From assembly GCA_030591825.1 (NCBI GenBank), contig JAUVAG010000045.1, forward strand, positions 1 to 7,494: DNA of 7,494 nucleotides. Reading direction: 5' to 3'. How positions within the stretch are numbered: the first letter of the stretch is position 1; each line of letters opens with the position of its first letter. Both the position numbers and the translations under genes were made by a program. Source of the stretch: Dethiosulfatibacter sp. (GTDB lineage Bacteria > Bacillota > Clostridia > Tissierellales > Dethiosulfatibacteraceae). Below the pieces are notes generated by a model, which was not told where the DNA came from, ran no database searches, and saw only the letters and a program-made list of their open reading frames with translations. Below are positions 6,367 to 7,494 of this stretch, piece after piece.

Positions 6367-6924
6367 CTAAAAGAATATTTTAATGAAGTCTCCTATTAAT
6401 GCATCAAGGTCCGATTTTGAGTTTGTTTCTTCAATTATTTTAACAAGGCCTTTTTTGACTGATTCTGTATAGGCTTTTATCATGATTTTGTCATAGTCGG
6501 AAATATCCTTGCTTGATTTGAGTTTGAAATTTGATATAATCACATTTCCCACCAATTCATCAAGTTCCTTGCTAACATGGGGAAGTATTGTTTCGTTGCT
6601 CATTATGATATGAATTTCATATCGGTGTTTTTTCACAATTTGAACAAGCATGTCGGCAAAATCCCTGGCAAGAGTTTCAGTATTTGAAGCTTCTGCTGCA
6701 TTAAGCTTACCGAACATAATTTTTAGTTCGTTGTAAACGGGAGTTATAATTGCATGGAAAAGTTGTTCCTTGTTTGTGAAATATCTGTATATGTTTCCAG
6801 GGGAAACATTTGATTTTATAGCTATGTCCCTGATTTTGGATTTATCATATCCGGTTTTATAAAATTCAGAAAGACCGGACTTTAAAATCTCCTCTTTAAC
6901 ATGAGCTTTCAGTACCTGTGGCAT
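6367..6924 (-). CDS. TetR/AcrR-family transcriptional regulator
   Basis: A 185-residue dimeric repressor-type protein, normal length for the family. The N-terminal DNA-binding domain (about 5-60) shows 'EEILKSGLSEFYKTGYDKSKIRDIA' in two helices (11-35), then the helix-turn-helix with recognition stretch 'VSPGNIYRYFTNKEQLF' (40-56), a near-consensus TetR signature. The rest (about 60-185) is an alpha-helical ligand/dimer domain with no similarity I can name; the inducer is unknown. It is the first gene of the tetR-adaptor-RND operon, so it probably represses its own operon and is relieved by a pump substrate or membrane stress; this is inferred from context. Start choice: ATG at 6924 with GGAGGT (6931-6936) 6 bp upstream. 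A sigma-A-type promoter and a palindrome lie just before it. hisS lies 84 bp upstream on the same strand with no terminator seen between. Confidence 0.94.
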   Translation of the reverse strand: MPQVLKAHVKEEILKSGLSEFYKTGYDKSKIRDIAIKSNVSPGNIYRYFTNKEQLFHAIITPVYNELKIMFGKLNAAEASNTETLARDFADMLVQIVKKHRYEIHIIMSNETILPHVSKELDELVGNVIISNFKLKSSKDISDYDKIMIKAYTESVKKGLVKIIEETNSKSDLDALIGDFIKIFF

Positions 6925-6930
6925 AAATAA

Positions 6931-6936
6931 ACCTCC
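6931..6936 (-). promoter_or_regulatory. Strong Shine-Dalgarno site of tetR
   Basis: GGAGGT on the - strand, 6 bp before the ATG at 6924. It fixes the tetR start and is the strongest ribosome site in the efflux operon. Confidence 0.85.
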
Positions 6937-6952
6937 ATTTAATTTATATCTT

Positions 6953-6981
6953 ATTATATCATGGGTTATTATATATTACAA
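6953..6981 (-). promoter_or_regulatory. Predicted sigma-A promoter of the tetR-adaptor-RND operon
   Basis: On the - strand, -35 TTGTAA (6981-6976) and a perfect -10 TATAAT (6958-6953) are separated by 17 bp. Transcription would start near 6946, giving a leader of about 22 nt with the GGAGGT site. The -35 matches consensus at 4 of 6 positions. The region is AT-rich, so some chance matching is possible, but spacing and position are ideal. Confidence 0.7.
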
Positions 6982-6989
6982 GTAAAATA
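6972..6989. promoter_or_regulatory. Candidate TetR operator (imperfect palindrome over the -35 box)
   Basis: TATATTAC-AA-GTAAAATA is an 18-bp palindrome with 7 of 8 arm positions paired and a perfect TTAC/GTAA core. It covers the whole predicted -35 hexamer of the tetR promoter, where a bound TetR dimer would block RNA polymerase. The size is typical for TetR-family operators. AT-rich composition makes a chance palindrome possible. Confidence 0.4.
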
Positions 6990-7008
6990 AACAGATATTC
7001 AATAAGGG

Positions 7009-7494
7009 TTAATCAAGATTTTTTATTTCAAGTTCATCCTGTGAATACATTGTAAATTTGTCAAATCCCTGGCTTGCTAATTGATTGAGTTGCTTGCCTA
7101 CTTTTTTTGCTTTTTTGAATAGTGACACAGAATAACCATTTGTTCTTAGTTCTTCAGCTTTTTTAATGACAGCTGAAACTTCTTCTTCCTTGTCGTAAAG
7201 TAGTACTATTTTTTCATTTCCAGGTGACTTGTAGTGGTCTTCGATCATTTGGTTTACAAGTCTTTCAAATCCTATTGAAAAACCTACGGCTGGAATTTTT
7301 TCTCCAATGAATCCGCCTATCATCTCGTCGTATCTCCCGCCTCCTGCTATTGAATAGCCAAGTCCCTTGTAGGCGATTTCAAATATAGGGCCTGTATAGT
7401 ATCCCATTCCTCTGACAAGGGTGAAGTCGAATATTATGTCGTACTTGCCATCTGCTATGGTCGTTACATTTCTTGTGATGCACTTCATGTTTTC
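7009..7494 (-). CDS. hisS: Histidyl-tRNA synthetase, C-terminal part (5' end outside window)
   Basis: A class II aminoacyl-tRNA synthetase charging tRNA-His. About 161 C-terminal residues are visible; the frame stays open through the right edge (two more codons, Glu and Asn, precede the first visible Met), so the start lies beyond the window. Histidine-specific motifs are present: 'LVRGMGYYTGPIFEI' (about 7419-7375) with the catalytic-loop arginine and both tyrosines, 'AGGGRYD' (about 7347-7327), and class II motif 3 as 'VGFSIGFERL' (about 7287-7258). An anticodon-binding-type alpha/beta domain follows (about 7212-7012) and ends abruptly after 'DELEIKNLD'. Oddities are G in place of the common D in 'RGLDYY', and a C-terminus about 10-20 residues shorter than many bacterial HisRS. 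A HisZ-like paralogue is less likely because the catalytic Arg and motif 3 Arg are kept and no his genes adjoin. Stop TAA at 7011-7009; tetR follows after 84 bp. Confidence 0.88.
   Translation of the reverse strand, partial: ENMKCITRNVTTIADGKYDIIFDFTLVRGMGYYTGPIFEIAYKGLGYSIAGGGRYDEMIGGFIGEKIPAVGFSIGFERLVNQMIEDHYKSPGNEKIVLLYDKEEEVSAVIKKAEELRTNGYSVSLFKKAKKVGKQLNQLASQGFDKFTMYSQDELEIKNLD

Larger units (their letters stand above)
6925..7008 (-). other. hisS-tetR intergenic region without a visible terminator
   Basis: This 84-bp AT-rich gap holds the tetR promoter, the candidate operator and the GGAGGT site. I see no GC stem followed by a T run for hisS, so some read-through from hisS into the efflux operon is plausible. 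A loose direct repeat, AAGGGTTAAT (7004-7013) and ATGGGTTATT (6961-6970), matches at 8 of 10 bases and is 43 bp apart; its meaning is unclear. Confidence 0.5.

Noticed and set aside
6850..6879. TCCGGT ... ACCGGA inverted repeat inside tetR
   Set aside because: Only a 6-bp stem with a long 18-nt loop, in coding sequence, with no T tract on the - strand. Too weak to call a terminator or operator.
6961..7013. Direct repeat A(T/A)GGGTTA(T/A)T, 43 bp apart
   Set aside because: 8 of 10 matches in AT-rich DNA, one copy overlapping the hisS stop. Not palindromic, so a poor TetR site; chance is likely.

Overview
The window is AT-rich, with strong GGAGG-type Shine-Dalgarno sites, ATG starts and tightly packed genes. 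It looks like the chromosome of a low-GC Firmicute, most likely of the Clostridia/Tissierellia type. That placement is inferred from protein style, gene context and codon use; no marker in the window fixes the genus. It is almost fully coding: the longest non-coding gap is 84 bp (6925-7008), and I see no rRNA, tRNA, CRISPR array, insertion sequence or prophage gene.

Left part (1-2131, + strand): a compact housekeeping operon. It starts with the C-terminal end of an AIR-synthase/HypE-like protein. RNase PH (rph), an XTP/dITP pyrophosphatase (rdgB/HAM1) and a YfcE/MJ0936-type metallophosphoesterase follow. The last three are separated by 1 bp or overlap by 4 bp (ATGA), so they are probably co-transcribed and translationally coupled. 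Rph trims tRNA 3' ends, RdgB cleans non-canonical purines from the nucleotide pool, and the phosphoesterase is a small metal-dependent enzyme of unknown substrate.

Middle and right part (2121-6924, - strand): a three-gene RND-type export operon, read right to left. A TetR-family regulator comes first, then a lipoprotein membrane-fusion adaptor, then a 1007-residue RND (HAE1/AcrB-like) transporter. Gaps are 9 and 4 bp, and both downstream Shine-Dalgarno sites sit at or next to the preceding stop codon. A good sigma-A promoter (TTGTAA-17 bp-TATAAT) lies just upstream of tetR, with an imperfect palindrome over its -35 box that could be the autoregulatory operator. No outer-membrane channel gene is present. 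Farther right (7009-7494, - strand) is the C-terminal part of a histidyl-tRNA synthetase, cut by the window edge.

The most interesting structure is where the two operons converge. The metallophosphoesterase and RND genes overlap tail to tail by 11 bp. The best rho-independent terminator for the + strand operon (7-bp perfect stem plus T6) lies about 200 bp inside the RND gene, on its antisense strand. A perfect 10-bp inverted repeat sits inside the end of the phosphoesterase gene, just past the RND stop. Together these suggest overlapping 3' ends of two opposing mRNAs. The RND pump also lacks two of the three classical AcrB proton-relay residues (D-D-K becomes D-N-N). I found no clear sign of a wholly new system; the gene set itself is ordinary.
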